Positions 12,956 to 26,800 of a stretch of 64,000 nucleotides of DNA are shown piece by piece. The stretch lies in the NCBI GenBank assembly GCA_964036295.1, contig OZ038473.1, forward strand, positions 2,239,501 through 2,303,500, given 5' to 3'. The stretch comes from Plumapathes pennacea. Its lineage: Eukaryota > Cnidaria > Anthozoa > Antipatharia > Myriopathidae. The position numbers were made by a program, and so were the translations under genes. Below the pieces are notes generated by a model. It had not been told where the DNA came from and made no database searches. It saw only the letters and a program-made list of their open reading frames with translations. Position 1 is the first letter of the stretch; every line of letters begins with the position of its first letter.

Positions 12956-14427
12956 ATGGCTGGTGTTCGAGCAAGAAGAACTCGCAGGAACAAGCGAGTG
13001 AGCACAACAAAACCTGGTTTAAAGAGAAAAAAGAAGGCGAAGAAGATCGTAGTTTTGAAGTAAGTGTGGTTGCCATTGTGTCCGAAAAAACATGTGGTTG
13101 AGAAAATCGATCTCGCCTTAACTTACGTGTACCCTCTCTTTCGTGACAGTGATACTCTGAATAAGAACTGGGATCACAAGAAGACTATCAAACAGAACTT
13201 CCGTGATTTGGGACTGGCCTTCGATTCCAATTCAGCTGTCCCAGTGAGCCAATCAAGTCAAGTATGATAACTATTTATTGTTGATCCCTGTGTCATCATA
13301 CACTGTAACGTAATGTCCAGGGGTTGTATTGGATCATTTGACCATACACTGTAAACTTTCTTACAACTTGTAACTACTACAATGAGGGTACATATATGAA
13401 TGATTGATGTGATTAGTTGCATATATTCACTGCATTATTTCTGCGACTACCATTGACTGCAGTGTTATAACTTCATTTTGTTACTACTGCTATTGTATCT
13501 ACATGTACTGTGCTGCAACTACATTGCCAACCAGTCTATTACAAGTTAATGCACCGCAGACTGCATTAAATGCAAATAAATTTTATTTTCGTAGCAGCAT
13601 TATTTATCCTTTTTCATCGTAGGACGTGTCCATGACCGATGCAGTGGAGAAAATGCAAGTTGAGAAACCAACGACAAAAGTCATTAAAGGTGAGTATTGT
13701 GAGTACTGTTAACGATGTTTGTTCTTCATCAAATTACAGGCAAATCTTAATAGCTCATACAAAATTGACCATGTGTTAAATTAGGACAAACTGTAGATGC
13801 CACGACTTGCTAATCCAGATAGTTTCTTTAATCATTTTGAAGAAAGACTGGATTATGTGAGGGGTATTTATTAAGTTTGGGCTAGTCAGGATAATGTTCT
13901 AATAGGTAAAGTTACATGATAATATTTAAATTTATAGTAATATCATTATCATCATCTTTTCCTAAGAATTTGAAGAAATGGCTTTACTGGAAAAAAAGAC
14001 TGTAAGACACATTTCACCTGGTGAAGCACAGTTTATCTGGAAACTCATCCAAGCACATGGAGATGATTATAAGGTCAGTACATTGTAACTCCCTACTTTA
14101 GAGTAAGTATTGAAGAAGAAAAACTATGGACAATATTGTGCTCGTATTGCACATGTATCATATGAATATGCTCATGTGCGCATATATATTCATTTATACT
14201 AACTCATTTCCAAGCATTCTCAACAAGACCTACATTCCAGTATTGCGTCCGGTGTGTGACTATGATTTGTTTCTTGGAAGCCTCATTACCTTCTCTTTCA
14301 TACACAGGCTATGGCCAGAGACAAAGCAAACTACTATCAACACACTGCCAAACAGCTCAAGAGGAAATGTGAAGCATTCCATAGCTCCAGTCAAGACTTC
14401 AGTGAATACCTCAGTAAAACTACCTAA
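12956..14427 (+). CDS. NOP16: Nucleolar protein 16 homolog, 5 exons
   Basis: Nucleolar factor for 60S ribosomal subunit assembly. Exons 12956-13059, 13150-13261, 13623-13689, 13967-14073 and 14308-14427 join in phase to 169 residues (human NOP16 has 178). The N terminus is strongly basic (RARRTRRNKR, KRKKKAKK). The family core follows: NWDHKKTIKQNFRDLGLA, matching human WDHAKSVRQNLAEMGLA. The C-terminal block AHGDDYKAMARDKANYYQHT is split across exons 4 and 5 and matches human NHGEDYKAMARDEKNYYQDT. After it, TAKQLKRKCEAF corresponds to the human segment that starts TPKQIRSK. The ending, SEYLSKTT, is slightly shorter than in vertebrates. Start: first ATG in a good context, with an open first exon and GTAAGT donor. 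Confidence 0.95.
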
Positions 14428-15560
14428 CTATGGACTCAAAATACACAGTAACAAAATAATATTACAGTTTTATCAATGACACACCTCCAAAAAACAAGTG
14501 TGAAGCATTCAATAGCTCAACTCAAGACTTCAATACAATAATACACAGTGACTCTAGGTCTAGTTGTTCAAAGCTACAGTAAATTAGGCTATAAATCCTG
14601 GATTAGGTTTTTCTTATGGAAGGTTTGTCCCTCATAAAACTACTTTCTTGATAAGCTTTGAGCTAGAAATCAGATGATCAGGGGTCTGGAATCAAAACTC
14701 TACCTTTTTTGGCCAATAGTTCTCTCTTCCACAGAGGCTCCCTGGGGGAGGGGGCTGGGTGGAAAAGGAAGAAAGATGCATTTGATTTTCTCTCCCCCAG
14801 GCCTCACTTGCATTCTCCACACTGAATGCTACAAAGCTGTAGCAGTGTACACTGACAAGCCTCTGTGGAGGAGGGGGGGCCAATAGGCTGAATATTTTGG
14901 GCCTTTGAACAAGTTCCAGTTAGTTTCCAATATGTCGGTCTATTCTAACCCCCACCCCCTCCCCTTTATTTTGCTCTCACAATATGATACCACTGTTGTC
15001 AAATGTTTGCACCTTTATTTATCAAACAATACACTTTCTTAACAAAAAAACTATTTCTCAAAGCACTTTGTATTTTGTGTGTCTCTAAACTCAACATAAG
15101 TCGCTATCGATCCTTGTCCTCTGGAGCCTGCGAACAAGGAGTGTCACCTTCAGGGACTGCAATAAATTTCCTTCATGGAGGAAAATTAGAGGGACTCGCG
15201 TGTACCTCTCGCACGCGATCACATGCATCACTAACACACATTTTTACCCACGTGCCATCTGTGTACCAGATAAAGTTTATCGCTTTCAGCGTTTAAAGTT
15301 TCAATCCGACAGATACATGTCTATCCTTAATCTCACGTGTTTTTTTTTTTTTTTCTTTATATGTGAACAGTGAAAAACATGCCTTTGCTACACGAAAATC
15401 GCCTGTTTTCCTTCCATTTCAATGTTCTCGTTACGGCAAGACCTTTTTCGGAAAGTCCAAATCGTTCATTTGCTTGATGTTCAATCCACTTTAAATAAAA
15501 ATTCTTAAATAACCATCATCGGGTAAAATTGTAAACTCTCCTAGCTAGAGCATCCATCAC
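14428..15560. other. Intergenic DNA between the convergent NOP16 and THEG-like genes
   Basis: No gene seen. It holds a weak fragment of the GGCCCGGTTTTTC-type inverted-repeat family near 14562-14680, an imperfect palindrome at 14690-14890, and A/T-rich DNA. Both neighbours end here, so it contains their 3' UTRs. Confidence 0.6.
14690..14890. repeat. Imperfect inverted repeat, probable MITE
   Basis: Arms reading TTTGGCCAATAG...CCACAGAGGC near 14708-14740 are matched inverted by GCCTCTGTGG...GGCCAATAG near 14860-14885. Fits a short terminal-inverted-repeat element in the 3' flank of NOP16. Confidence 0.5.
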
Positions 15561-18500
15561 TCATTTATGTCCTCGAGACAGCGGCTGCGCGAGCTCAACA
15601 ATCCGCTGTGAAATGGCGGCTTTCTTGGCGGCCTCGCTGACCGTGAACGCATCGGGATTAAACTGCACATGATCCATCGTCTCTCTAATAATCGGCTTGG
15701 AAAGAACTTGCACTCTTTCAGAAGCCCCCCCGCGCAGCGCGCCCCGGCTCACGAGCCATTCAGGGGAATCCCTTGCGGCTTGGTAACCTTCCACCAGCTG
15801 CTTCGGCCTTGACAGCTCTTGCACGCGGGCCGATGCGACCGTGCGTCTAGTCGCGGACGGCACGCGCCAAATTGGATCGCGGATTTGGCCGTCGTTGCGC
15901 GATTTAGGGCGGGAAAGTTGCTCCACTCGGGCCGAGGCCACTGCTCGCTTCGCGCCTGCACTGACTGGCCAGTCTACGCTACGTTCTGGTCTGTACTGAG
16001 GGTGCGATTTTTTGGGCTGCGCGAGCTGAAGCGATCGTTCTCGTTCTTCCGCCGTTTTGGCAGCGTCGCTGACGTTCCAGATTGGGGAGCTGCGACCACA
16101 GCCGAACAAGGAGGCTTCTCTGAAAATGGAATAAATGAACAAATGGTTGAAAGAAGGGAAAATGAACGGGAGGGAATTCTAATGACCAACAAATCATAGC
16201 GCAGTGTCATGCTGACCGGCGCGTAACCGTTTAGCGCGTTCGTTTGTCTGGGACTGGATGTTCAAAGTGTGATCAGGCTAATCCCAGATTTAAATCTAAA
16301 TCTTGTTATCATATTTTAACCTGAAGATGGAAAGCCGGTTTCACCTAACAAAACCATGCGGTTTGTTGGCCAATAGACTAGAGAAATAATAATCCAAATA
16401 TCCAAGAACGATCGGGCTTTGAACAAGCGTCACAATTTCTGCCTAGTACCGATTTCTACTTGTTCACTGTTTATAATATTCGCCTTTGTGCGTCACGACA
16501 GTATGAGGGAATCCGAAATATCTACGACTGTGCGCAACCTGCCACTCTGCCTACAGTCATCTGTGGCAATCGATACAGTAAGTGACGAGAGGTCATGACA
16601 TTCCACTGGCTACACACAGCTTGCTTGTGCTTTATAAAGGCTCGAGAAAACTGCGGAGCTTCTGGCTATAGACCATACGGCCCCATGGCAACGAATAAGA
16701 TGATAACATTGTTTTATCCGGCAAAAAACGTAGTTAGAGTATAAAGAACAGAACCAAGTTGGAGCCATTCTCTTAGTTCTCTGACTCGCATTGGAACGAA
16801 GGTCGCTTAAAGGTTACTGTCATAAAGTAGATCAGTGAATTAAATTCAAGTCCGGTGTTTATATAGAACATTTAGATCTCGGTGAAATCGCTGCGAGTAA
16901 TGGCCCGCTCTTATTTGCGATTTGTTCCTTCGGATTGCCAGCGTATTAATAGACAGCAAACTCAAATCGACAAATTTGCGCGTCGAGTGGAGAAGCATGA
17001 TTTCAATCAGCGGAACTCGGCTCGAGAAACCAATAATACTATTACAGTATTTCAAAAATGCAAACCATACCTTGAACGATATCTCAGCTGAGCTTACACG
17101 CAGCTCGATAGAGAATATCCTTAAAATATCTGATCTTTGAGAGCGCACACAAATACCTTGTTACTATGGCCAGACTGTGTTTGCATATGAGATCATTTTG
17201 ACACCGATATCACGTTGAATGGAAATAAAGGAGCGTCATTTGTTATGCGTGGGCGGATGGCAACAATGCCATCATTAATTGTCATTCCATAGTTGTTTTC
17301 ATGACAAAGCAGCCCAAGATCATTCTCCACACGCGGTAAATAAACATGTCCTTTTCTTAAAATTACTGACAGATTCCAAAGCTCCAGAAATTGCGCAACC
17401 CAAACATATAGAACCGGAATATGATTAATTGAATCCGTGCCTCCTACTTAACGACAATTTGCTGCTTTGTCTACGAAAGAATACAAATTATCGCTTCCGA
17501 AACACTTCCATGAATAAGAACGGAAAATGCTGTGATCGTGAATTGCAAAGTGAAGCTGCAGAGACTGACCGCTCAGCCAAACAAAATGTTTGTTTTACCA
17601 GCAAAACAACATGTGTAAAACAGGTTGTTAAGTATAGGCAGGTTTGGTTAGATTTTAAAACAATTAATCCTACTCGAATTACTTGTCACGGTCTTTTTCT
17701 TTCTTTTTTACTTTTTCCCCTCAATTCCGCAAAAGTGATCAGAGATAACTTTCTCCTTTCGATACTCAACAAGCTAAATATGAAGTGAAGTATGGAGAAA
17801 ATGACAGGTGATCTCCAGCTTGGGTTCAAGCTGATCACACTATCAAATCTCCTGACATCATTCATATTGTTTGTTCATGGGTGGTAGGGAGAATCTAGAC
17901 ACATAGTCTTCTTACCTGCAGTGTTCTTCGAACTCTTGCGGAGGTTTCTTTGGCTGAGCTAACTGCATGACTCTAGCGCTGGCTTCACTTTTCATTGCTA
18001 GCGGACTCACTTTCCATATCACCGAGTTACGACCACAGCTGCCAACAAACTCCCCTCTAACGAGAGGAAAATGAAGAGAAATGAATCGCTTTAAAGACCA
18101 AGTTAAGAAAAATGGCGTATCCCGTCTGTCTCTCCTTATTTCGAACTACACTAACTCTCTCTAAGCGGACACCTCCCTAAGGCGGACAGCACGCAGATTT
18201 GGTCCTTGCCGATTTTCACTTGTTTCTCTGTAACTGAACTCTCTCTAAGGCGGACAGCACGCAGATTTGGTCCTTGCCGATTTTCACTTGTTTCTCTGTA
18301 ACTGATCTCTCTCTAAGGCGGACAGCACGCAGATTTGGTCCTTTCCGATTTTCACTTGTTTCTCTGTAACTGATCTCTCTCTAAGGCGGACAGCACGCAG
18401 ATTTGGTCCTTGCCGATTTTCACTTGTTTCTCTGTTACTCAACTCTATAGAGAGCTAAGGCGGACACTAAATGCTGTTTACCAGGATGTCCGCCTCAGAG

Positions 18501-19692
18501 AGAGTTCATTGTATGCTAGTCCTACAAGCTAACAACTAAAAGTACTACTAGAGTCAGAGTAGTGGTACTCTAATACATTGCCATTTATTCCACCCCACTG
18601 CACTAAAAAAAAAAATACTATTGTCTTTGGCTACTGATACTACTACTACTAATACTAGCCTACTGCCACACCTAATACCACTTTCCTACAACTACTTCAA
18701 CTTCTCCTGTTGCCACCTGCTTTTATTGATTATCACTCGGCACAATTTCAGACTTCTTTTTGTGGTGATTGTTGACAATTTGACCTCTGCTGGTCCCTTT
18801 GTGCGCATCGAAAGACGCAAATATCTAATGATTATGATTATGAAGTTTTAATACCTGCTGCACATCAGAGGGTGGTCCATCTGGAAGTTCTTTTTTGGAG
18901 TTGCAAGTGCTTCGAGGCGGTCAGAAGCCTTTGCACTTCCACCCAAAGCTGTTCTGGGTATGGGCCACATCATTTCTTGGTTGCCCCAAACTATGGGCCT
19001 GTTGATTAATACAGGAACAGCATTGATCAGAAACAAACTTCTCCTGTCGTTATATATACTGCCTGTGGATATGTATATAAAGAGAAATAACATATTACTT
19101 TGTTTGTGTTCAGAGTTTAGACATTCTATTCTTCTTTTTCCGGCTCACAGTGGGAAGTCACTTTAAGGGTCGTATTGATCGGGTTTTCGGTCACTTTCAT
19201 CGCCACAGGCATTTCGGAGTACCGTTTACCGTAAAATCATACCCTCTGCACGAGATAAATTACAGATTTGCATTTGACTGTGGGCGCACTATTCCTAATG
19301 CTAATTTGACACCAAGAGATCGAGAAGCGAATATCGATTACAGTGGATTAGTGTTTGCATGCAAACAGACACTTACCAGAAACTCGTCATCCATATTTGC
19401 TTGGATTCTTTGGGTTTGGAAAGTTTCACAAGGCGAGTCCTGGGGGGAAACCGAACCATGAATGTAACAACAATAAAAAGCAAACACGAGTTACACGAGG
19501 ACAAACAAGAATGAATTAGAGTTAAACTCAAACGCAAATACTTACATCCCAGTGTCCTTAGTAGCAACTTCGAGATTCGGCATGGGATGATTAACTCGCA
19601 CGACTGAAACGAAGCAATACACAGAGTTAGTATTCTCAGTCAAAACCGGCTTTTCTTTGAGAACCGGATAACTTACAAGCCACTTCAGCCAT
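15561..19692 (-). CDS. THEG-repeat protein (THEG/SPMAP2-like), 6 exons
   Basis: Exons 19692-19677, 19603-19546, 19439-19377, 18998-18855, 18056-17916 and 16119-15561 join in phase to 326 residues (vertebrate THEG is about 380). The sequence is a chain of degenerate repeats of about 35 residues, each ending in a consensus like S-x-R-[VIL]-x-x-L-[SA]-x-P-K: TRLVKLSKPK, DRLEALATPK, ARVMQLAQPK, RSLQLAQPK, ARVEQLSRPK, ARVQELSRPK, ERVQVLSKPI, QRIVELAQPL. Many repeats have a preceding I/V-W motif (VIWKVS, PIWNVS, PIWRVP). Such repeats define THEG, a sperm microtubule-associated protein in mammals; a flagellar role here is inference. No signal peptide or membrane segment. Exon 6 alone carries five repeats. 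Orthology to THEG rather than a THEG-like paralog is not settled. Confidence 0.87.
18163..18440. repeat. 68-bp minisatellite, about four copies
   Basis: Tandem copies with a period of 68 bp lie in a THEG-like gene intron. Each contains CTCTCTAAGGCGGACAGCAC and a following CGATTTTCACTTG segment, with only a few substitutions between copies. The unit appears to be an expanded internal piece of the 'CTAAGGCGGACA' repeat family whose fragments also lie near 4530, 4930, 5880, 5990 and 21450-21520. Confidence 0.85.
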
Positions 19693-20245
19693 TTCGACGG
19701 TTAATTATGCCGTGTTAAAGGTCAGGATCGTAGTTTTCTTTGATAAAAGTTAATAAGTGCCAATGCTAGTCTGTTATTGCCACGTTCAATCAAACTTGAT
19801 GGACATTTTCTGGCATTCCTGGTCTCCCGATGATGAAGTGTCAGAGTTTTTTTTTTTCCTTGTGGAGCAAGTGCTAATACCAGTGTAATGATTACATTCA
19901 ACAAGAGCGTCCTTGATATCTCCATGGCAACAGCCTTGTCGTGTGGCATTAATCAAGGGCTGGTCAAGCGTGCACCAGGACCTTGAAGATGATTGGCCAG
20001 TTTCTGGGTTACATTTCAAAGGCTTTGGAAAATCTGGCCAATTATGACAGCCACGGCAATTGATACTACATTCCCGCGGGGGATTAGCACTCGATCCATA
20101 GATTTGCTTTTATATTTATTCCAGTCCAGCTGTCTGACCAAAAACGCGAGCTTTGTCTTCGCTCCATAGAAAGTTTACTCGAATAATCAATACAAAAGTA
20201 TAAACGTTCGGTCAAGTGGTAACTAGCTAACTTTTCATAGTATAA

Positions 20246-20413
20246 ACGCTGGTGTATCAACTGAAAGTTGATTGGGGTACTGGAACGCCGTAATAACAAG
20301 TGATGTTTTGAACGTTAGCCTTTCGTCAGAGCGAATGAGCGAAGGGTTAACACTCAAAACGTCAGCTGTTACTCTTACGGCGTTCCAGTACCTTGATCAA
20401 CATTTTGTTGATA
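20246..20413. mobile_element. Small inverted-repeat element (GTACTGGAACGCCGTAA)
   Basis: Left GTACTGGAACGCCGTAATAA is mirrored by TTACGGCGTTCCAGTACC on the right; outer ATCAACTGAAAGTTGAT and GATCAACATTTTGTTGAT complete the ends. A related longer repeat lies at about 4650-4920 in NUP107 (TTACGGCGTTCCATTACC). Confidence 0.75.
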
Positions 20414-20427
20414 AAAAGTAAAACAAA

Positions 20428-20681
20428 AGTAAAGTGTCTTTATTTATACACGGTAAGTAATTCAGCAGAGCTGGTGGGGTCGTGTTTTAAACTCAACGTA
20501 AATCTGTTAAAAATCCCAACTGGTCGAAGGCTAACCAGTTGGCTATTTACATGACGTGGCCGAGGATTTGAACGCGGGGCTACCGTGTTACAAATTCAGT
20601 TAGTGCTCAGAGTGGGACTTGAACCTGGGACCTCCGTATTTCAAGTCCGGCGTCCTAACCACTCGGCCACGCTGCCTCCTT
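20428..20681 (-). mobile_element. SINE with tRNA(Ser)-like head, copy 3
   Basis: Full copy: head at 20681-20600 with A box GTGGCCGAGTGGTTAGGACG and B box GGTTCAAGTCC, then the same body and tail as copy 1. It lies upstream of the THEG-like gene. Confidence 0.8.
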
Positions 20682-20889
20682 TACACCACCGTTTTTATCA
20701 CCACGCCGACTCTTAAGAGCTGGTATTACACATTTCATAGTATAGTATTAAGAGTTTGTCCTTCGACAGAACAAAATATTCCGGGGATCATTCAGCATCA
20801 CGCTTTCACCATGGCAACTGTATTGCCATGCCAACAAAAATCACGTGGTAGGGGGAGACATGTGGTTCTGCAATACGTCATGTTCACAC

Positions 20890-23800
20890 TCATGCGCAGT
20901 TCGCGAGGCTAAAATGTTTTGGTGGACCACGTGATGATAACACAACACGGTCCTGGCTTCAGGTTTGGTTACACTCTTCTACATTTGATATAAATTATTG
21001 TTGCTGTTTACGGTTTGTGTCATGGAAGAATATTTCCTTTACTTGTTCAAATATGGTTTGGTTTGATTTGCTTACTTCGTGGGAGTTTTTCTTCTGTTTT
21101 CTTCTTCTTTGGCTCGATTTTTTTTCGTTTCTGCGTGGAGAAATTATGGAAAAAAAATGAATGCTTATATTACAAATGAAAATGAATGCTTATATTCCAT
21201 GCACCACACATAACAAGACTCGTGTTTTGGCGAGACACCCGATGATAAAACTTGGCGGACAAATAGAAGAACTGCGTCTTTAGACACAACACAGCTGCAT
21301 GCAGAAACAAAACCAAGCTAAGCAGTGAGATTTATACAACATACAAGCGTATCGGAAAAAGGAATGGACTGAGAGAAATCCCCCATTTTCTGGCGAAAGG
21401 GCTCTCGCAATACGATCTTGAAGGGAAAAGGAGAGATAACTCCATAGAAGACGGACACCCTCGGGACCAGCTCGAACTGTCCGTTTTAGAGAGGTGTCCG
21501 TCTTGGAGGGATGTCCGTTAACCCTTTCACTCCCAAGTTCAAAATGCAGATTCTCCCGACCTTTAAGAGGAAAATGCATGAGGGATGTAGTGAGAATTGA
21601 TAGTTTAATCAGCTATCATCTGAGCAAGGTATCAAAAGCCAAGTTCTCCTTACTATATGATATATTTCTGGTGAGAAACTGAAGGAGAAAATTGAAAATA
21701 ATCACTCTTGGGAGTCGACCGTAAACGTGATGCACAACACATCACTGACTGCACCACATTTATGACGGAACACAAAAACCATGCAGGAAGCGTACAAACC
21801 TCTGACAGTGGAGGTGTAAGGAGAAATGTAGGAGGTTGGCTGCGGGGTGATAGACGGGAGTGTCAGTGATTTCTCCGTTTCGCAGTCGCTGCCTTTTTCT
21901 GACTCAGGGGGAGGGAGTGGGGTGGGTGTTGGGTCTTTTTCTTTTTCTTCTTGAACAGGAGTCTTGGCATTTGTCGATATTGATTCTGGTCCTACTGCTG
22001 TGCTCTCTCCATCTGTTGAAGTTAAAACAGAAGCCTCAATAGTTGCTTTTGACTGAAACGAAAGGCTAACGTATCTATCTTGTGGCCAATTCAATAAAAC
22101 ATTTACAAGTGTATTTTACAAGTTGTATCAATGTTTTTACACGTTAAAATGCACTTTAATTCAATACCATCTCCAAGAACTTTTGCAGCTATCCATTTGA
22201 GACATTCTCATAACAATTTTCGGACTTTTGTCAGATTAGAGTCTATTTAGTGGTGTTTGAGTAATGGTCCAACTTGTAAAATACACTTGTAAATGTTTAT
22301 TGAATTGGCACCTGGTTCTTTCTTATGTTTATTAAGGGAGCTGAGCCACACGGTTTAAACTGGTTTTATCCCATTCCTGTATTGTGTCCGTTTTCTCTGA
22401 AAAAAAAAATAGTGGCATTCCAAGTGTTCTTACAACTAAGTGGGGCTGAACGTGCGGAGATCGAGAACTGACAAAATTACCCAATTCAAGATAGAAACCT
22501 TCTTGGGTAAAATTCACCAGAGTATTTGTACACAATGTTACAAGAGGCGAGCGGCAGTCTGTACCTGTGTCTTCTTGGTTTGTCGCCATACCCTGGACAA
22601 TCGGCTGGACAAACACAATTTAGATTTTACCAACTGCATGATTCGACTATCGACGACTTAACTGTAATTGCATGTCGTTAATTAAACCATTGCTGTGGCC
22701 TAAATAAGGCTTGTTTTCATTTCTTTATTTATTTATTTAGTCTGTTTTGTCAAGGAGATACCATATATTGCAATTATCAATTATAATTCTATCCATTTAA
22801 GGAAATAGTTAATTCAGTTTAAAGCCTTAAGGCGCTGCTAACCACTTGGAGTTTGAGTTAACACTCAACTTAATACTGGCTCAAAATTTCACTCTGGTGG
22901 TATTATTTCGGACAAAGGGTTTTGGTCACTTTCAATGTCTTTGTACATTAGTCAGCTGAGCTCAAACACCGAATGGCATTTCGACGAAACCAAATCCTGT
23001 TAGTGGAATTAGCGGACTTAATTTGCCATAAGCCTCTCTTTGCCCATATTTCGTATGTCAAACTTGACGTGCTAACCACAAGACGTTACTCGATTGGCTG
23101 GATATATATCTATGGTATTATGTATGGCCGTAGCAGGTGCAAATATATACCTCATGGAGTGTGCTTGAACGTCAGTTCCTTGCTTTTCAAGATTCCAATA
23201 ACGTTTCGCCAGTGTGTGTTTAAAAATTAGCATGTATATTTGGCTTAGTAAATTTCAAACCAAAAATAAGACTTTTAGCGTCTAATTCTAATTTTTAGCA
23301 GAGACGTTTCGGGCTTTTACCATAAGTCAATCCCTCGCAAACCGTGGGCATTGCCCTATTTTGTTTTGGCCTTGCTTTGCTGTTTCTGTGTGTGTCTTGT
23401 CAATCTCTTTATCTGTCTCTAACTTGATGTATCCATAAGTGACGCTAATAACCGAAAGCAAATGTTTCATCAAGCGCTTGTGTTACCGATTTCTACTTCC
23501 AAAATAACATGACACTTTATACCGCATTGTTATGAGTAACCACAATTTTTTCCGTGGCGTATATACGTTCATGGCGTTGCTTCTTAAAATCATATTTAAA
23601 TGCTTTAGCACATACAGTCCAGAAAATACGACAGTTATATGCAAGGAAAGTATGAACCGGCAAGGTTTCAAGCGACACAAATTTTGACACTTAGAATTTG
23701 TGGTTTCGAAAAAAATGTAAATTCATGTAACCATTCTCGATCAACGTTAGTTTATTACCCAAAACACCCAAAGAAGTCGAAGTCGAATTTTCCACAATTC

Positions 23801-26800
23801 CGTGTTCTTCACGGTGTGTATATACCATACACTGTTTGAAAGAAGAGGCAATCATACATCTAAACTCACAAGTTTGTTTAGTATAAAAATATTCACGATC
23901 CACTGATATGGTGAAGTTTATACCCACCATTTCCATTTTCTATATCTTCCACTGCCAAAGTTCCCGGTGTACTAGCGTCTTTATTCGCCATTCTGTGTGC
24001 CTGCTGTCGGTTAGTAACGGCTCCAGTGGGATCTACGCTTAAAAATGACCCTTTGTGTCGAAAATTCACGTCTCCTAGCTACAAGTTATACTTTCGAAGT
24101 TTTGAATTGTCTCTCGCGTGTTTAATATTTTATGAGCATCAATGGCTTGTTCTAAGCTAAGGCGAACTTTCTTAATTGCGGGTAATATTTAATTGATTCT
24201 CAACAGGACTCCAGAAAGTCATTAACACAAATGTAAAATAGGCCATGTATTCGACTATGTTGAGTCTTGAAAACAATTATGAAAATACAGGTATCTATAT
24301 TCACGTCAAAGCAACAAGGAAAATGAGATAATTCCTACTTTCAGATGTTTGTGTGTCCAGTCCACCACTGCCTGGGGATTTAAAGAATCTAAACAAAAAA
24401 ATTGAGATATTTTTTATGTTCCCGACGCAACTTGAAAAAAGTCTTCGTCAAGCCTGGTTTCCATATAATCGTCTCTGACGTAAGGATCGTCTCTGTCGCA
24501 GAATTTTTTGTCAAACGATTGGGAAGACTATATGGAAACACTCCTGCGATTGTTTCAAACGATCCTTATGTCAGAAGCAACTCGATCGTCCCGATAGAAC
24601 CGTGTTCTATCCTTGCGTCGACAAAAAAAAAAGCGACAGAGACGATCCTTACGTCAGAGACGATTATATGGAAACCAGCCGTTAGACATGGTGTTTACTC
24701 TTGAAACCATGGCAACATAACCGTCGCATTGCCGTTTTAAAGTTCGACTTGTGGCAAAAAAGTATTTGTTTCGATGTTTTCGTAATATGAAGAATTATAC
24801 GAAAAAATTATTTGCTTGTTCTCAGCTCATATTTAGACAAATGGCAATCCGTTTGTACCTTCGTTTACCATGGTATGACGTATGATTAGCATTCCTTTCA
24901 CCTGTGCATGGCACGGTTTGTGTTCGATTTGCACTCGGTTCGTATTCGGTTTACACTCCGCTTGTATTCGGATTGTGTTTAGTTTGCACTCGGTTTGTTT
25001 TCGGTTTGTGTTCGGTTTGCATTCGACTTAATTTCGCTTCGTGTTTTTTGAAGAATAAGGAGTGAGATAAGAAGTTAATATGACAACAGAACACCTGACG
25101 GAACTTTCGCACTGCGGCGGTGGAATTGTGATAACATTCTGCTAACGTAATACATGGAGGATATTACACGGCTACATAGTAGTTCGTAAATAACCCTTAC
25201 CTGAATGACTGGATAAGCTCTGGTCTGACACGAAAAAACTGCTCTTGGCGCTGGAGGGAGCACGGCTCGGGCCACTGCTGTACCGCGTGACCGTGGACCT
25301 CATGCCAGTCGACCGACCTCCTCTCGAGCTTAGCGGCGTTTCGGGCGCGCGAAGGCTGCCGGGCGTCGACGCGAGACCACGATCACTGTAAAAACCTGAC
25401 TCGCTGTTCATGATGGGGAGATGAGGTTTCCTTGAGAGGACTGTTGAGGCGCTGGATAAATTATTCCTTGAACGAGAGATACCACTGCTGGATATGTTTG
25501 ATGACCTCATTGACAAAGAACTTGCATTTCCTGTACTTCTGGTAAACGACTTGTTCCTTGTTCGGTAGGTCCACGTACTGGAAGCGTTGCTTACCGCACT
25601 TTTCGCTCCTTTCCTTGTGGGGCGCTCTTTTTTCTTCGGGATCCTTTTTTTCCTGTTCGAAAAATCGTACATGTCATCAAAATCGTTCTCAGACTTCCCA
25701 GTCTTATTTTTGGTACTCGGCCGAGGTGCTGCGGGTGGTTTTAGGTTGTTCTTGCTACCTGGTGTTGGCTTAGCTTTATTCTTGATTTTACCGTGTGTAG
25801 CTGCGTATTTCTTTAAGTTGGGCTCCGACTTCACGCGGGAAGATGACGCACGTTTCATAATAGACCTGCTCGAGGCTGCTCGGGCTCTGCTGATCGGTCC
25901 ATCGGCTACTAGTCGGCTTGTCGGCCGTGATCGAGAGAGTTCGGGATCTGCTGTCATCTTGACTTGCCGTTTGACGGCCATTCTCCGTACATCCGGCTCC
26001 GATTTAATTCTAGATATTTGAAGGACGCTGGTAAGACCTGAGCGGGCTCGGGAGGATGTACGAGAATTTGGAGTGTTTGATACAGGAGTCCCTTTTGATT
26101 TTTGTTTCTTCGGAGCGGTCGCTTCTTTGGTTTTTGGCTTCTGTGCCTTCTTAATCCGTCTTCTTTCCACGCTTCCTTCGCTGATGGAATAACCTGCATT
26201 ACTATGCCGACTCCAACGCGACCAGCTCCTTATGACGCTACCGCCTCGATTCGGTGTAGCCGTCGTGGTTCCTCTCTCGCGCATGCTCAAATCGCTATAC
26301 GAGTTCTGCCTGCTAAGCACGATGGAACTTTCGGCCCTGCTCGCATTAGCTCTCTCCTTTTCCATCTTATCCTTAAGTTTTTGTAGCCTGTAAGCGCCCT
26401 TATTCAGCACATAAGAAGGCGCAGAGCTGGCGACGGAAACCACTCTTGGAGTTTTAGTTCGCCTGCTGCTTGTTCGACTTGTGGGAGTAGGAGCCGCTGT
26501 TGGAATACTGCTGGTACTTCCGTTAAAACTAGTCGCACTGCGGGGTGGGAACGGGGTGGAGGCTTTGCTCTGCTCTCTTGCATCTATGGCTTGGATTGTG
26601 TGTCGAGCCTCAGGGTCGAGAAGGTCGATCGCTTCCTCCTCTTTCTCGTTTTCTTCGTCTTCATCATCATCGTCATCGTCGTCTCTATCCTCAGCCGCGT
26701 CTTCACTTTCATCGTCTTCATCGCTCTCGTCCTCACTTAACAATGGGCTGCTGCTTCTCGTTAATGGTGTTCCATCACTACTTGCAACTTCTTGTTTTGG

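Noticed and set aside
14126..14479. 117-codon plus-strand frame
   Set aside because: It spans NOP16 intron 4 and exon 5 in the wrong frame; the correct exon matches NOP16.
15819..16199. 126-codon plus-strand frame
   Set aside because: Antisense to the last exon of the THEG-like gene, whose repeats are clear on the minus strand.
17429..17788. 119-codon plus-strand frame in a THEG-like gene intron
   Set aside because: No ATG at the start, no recognisable motif, no splice support.
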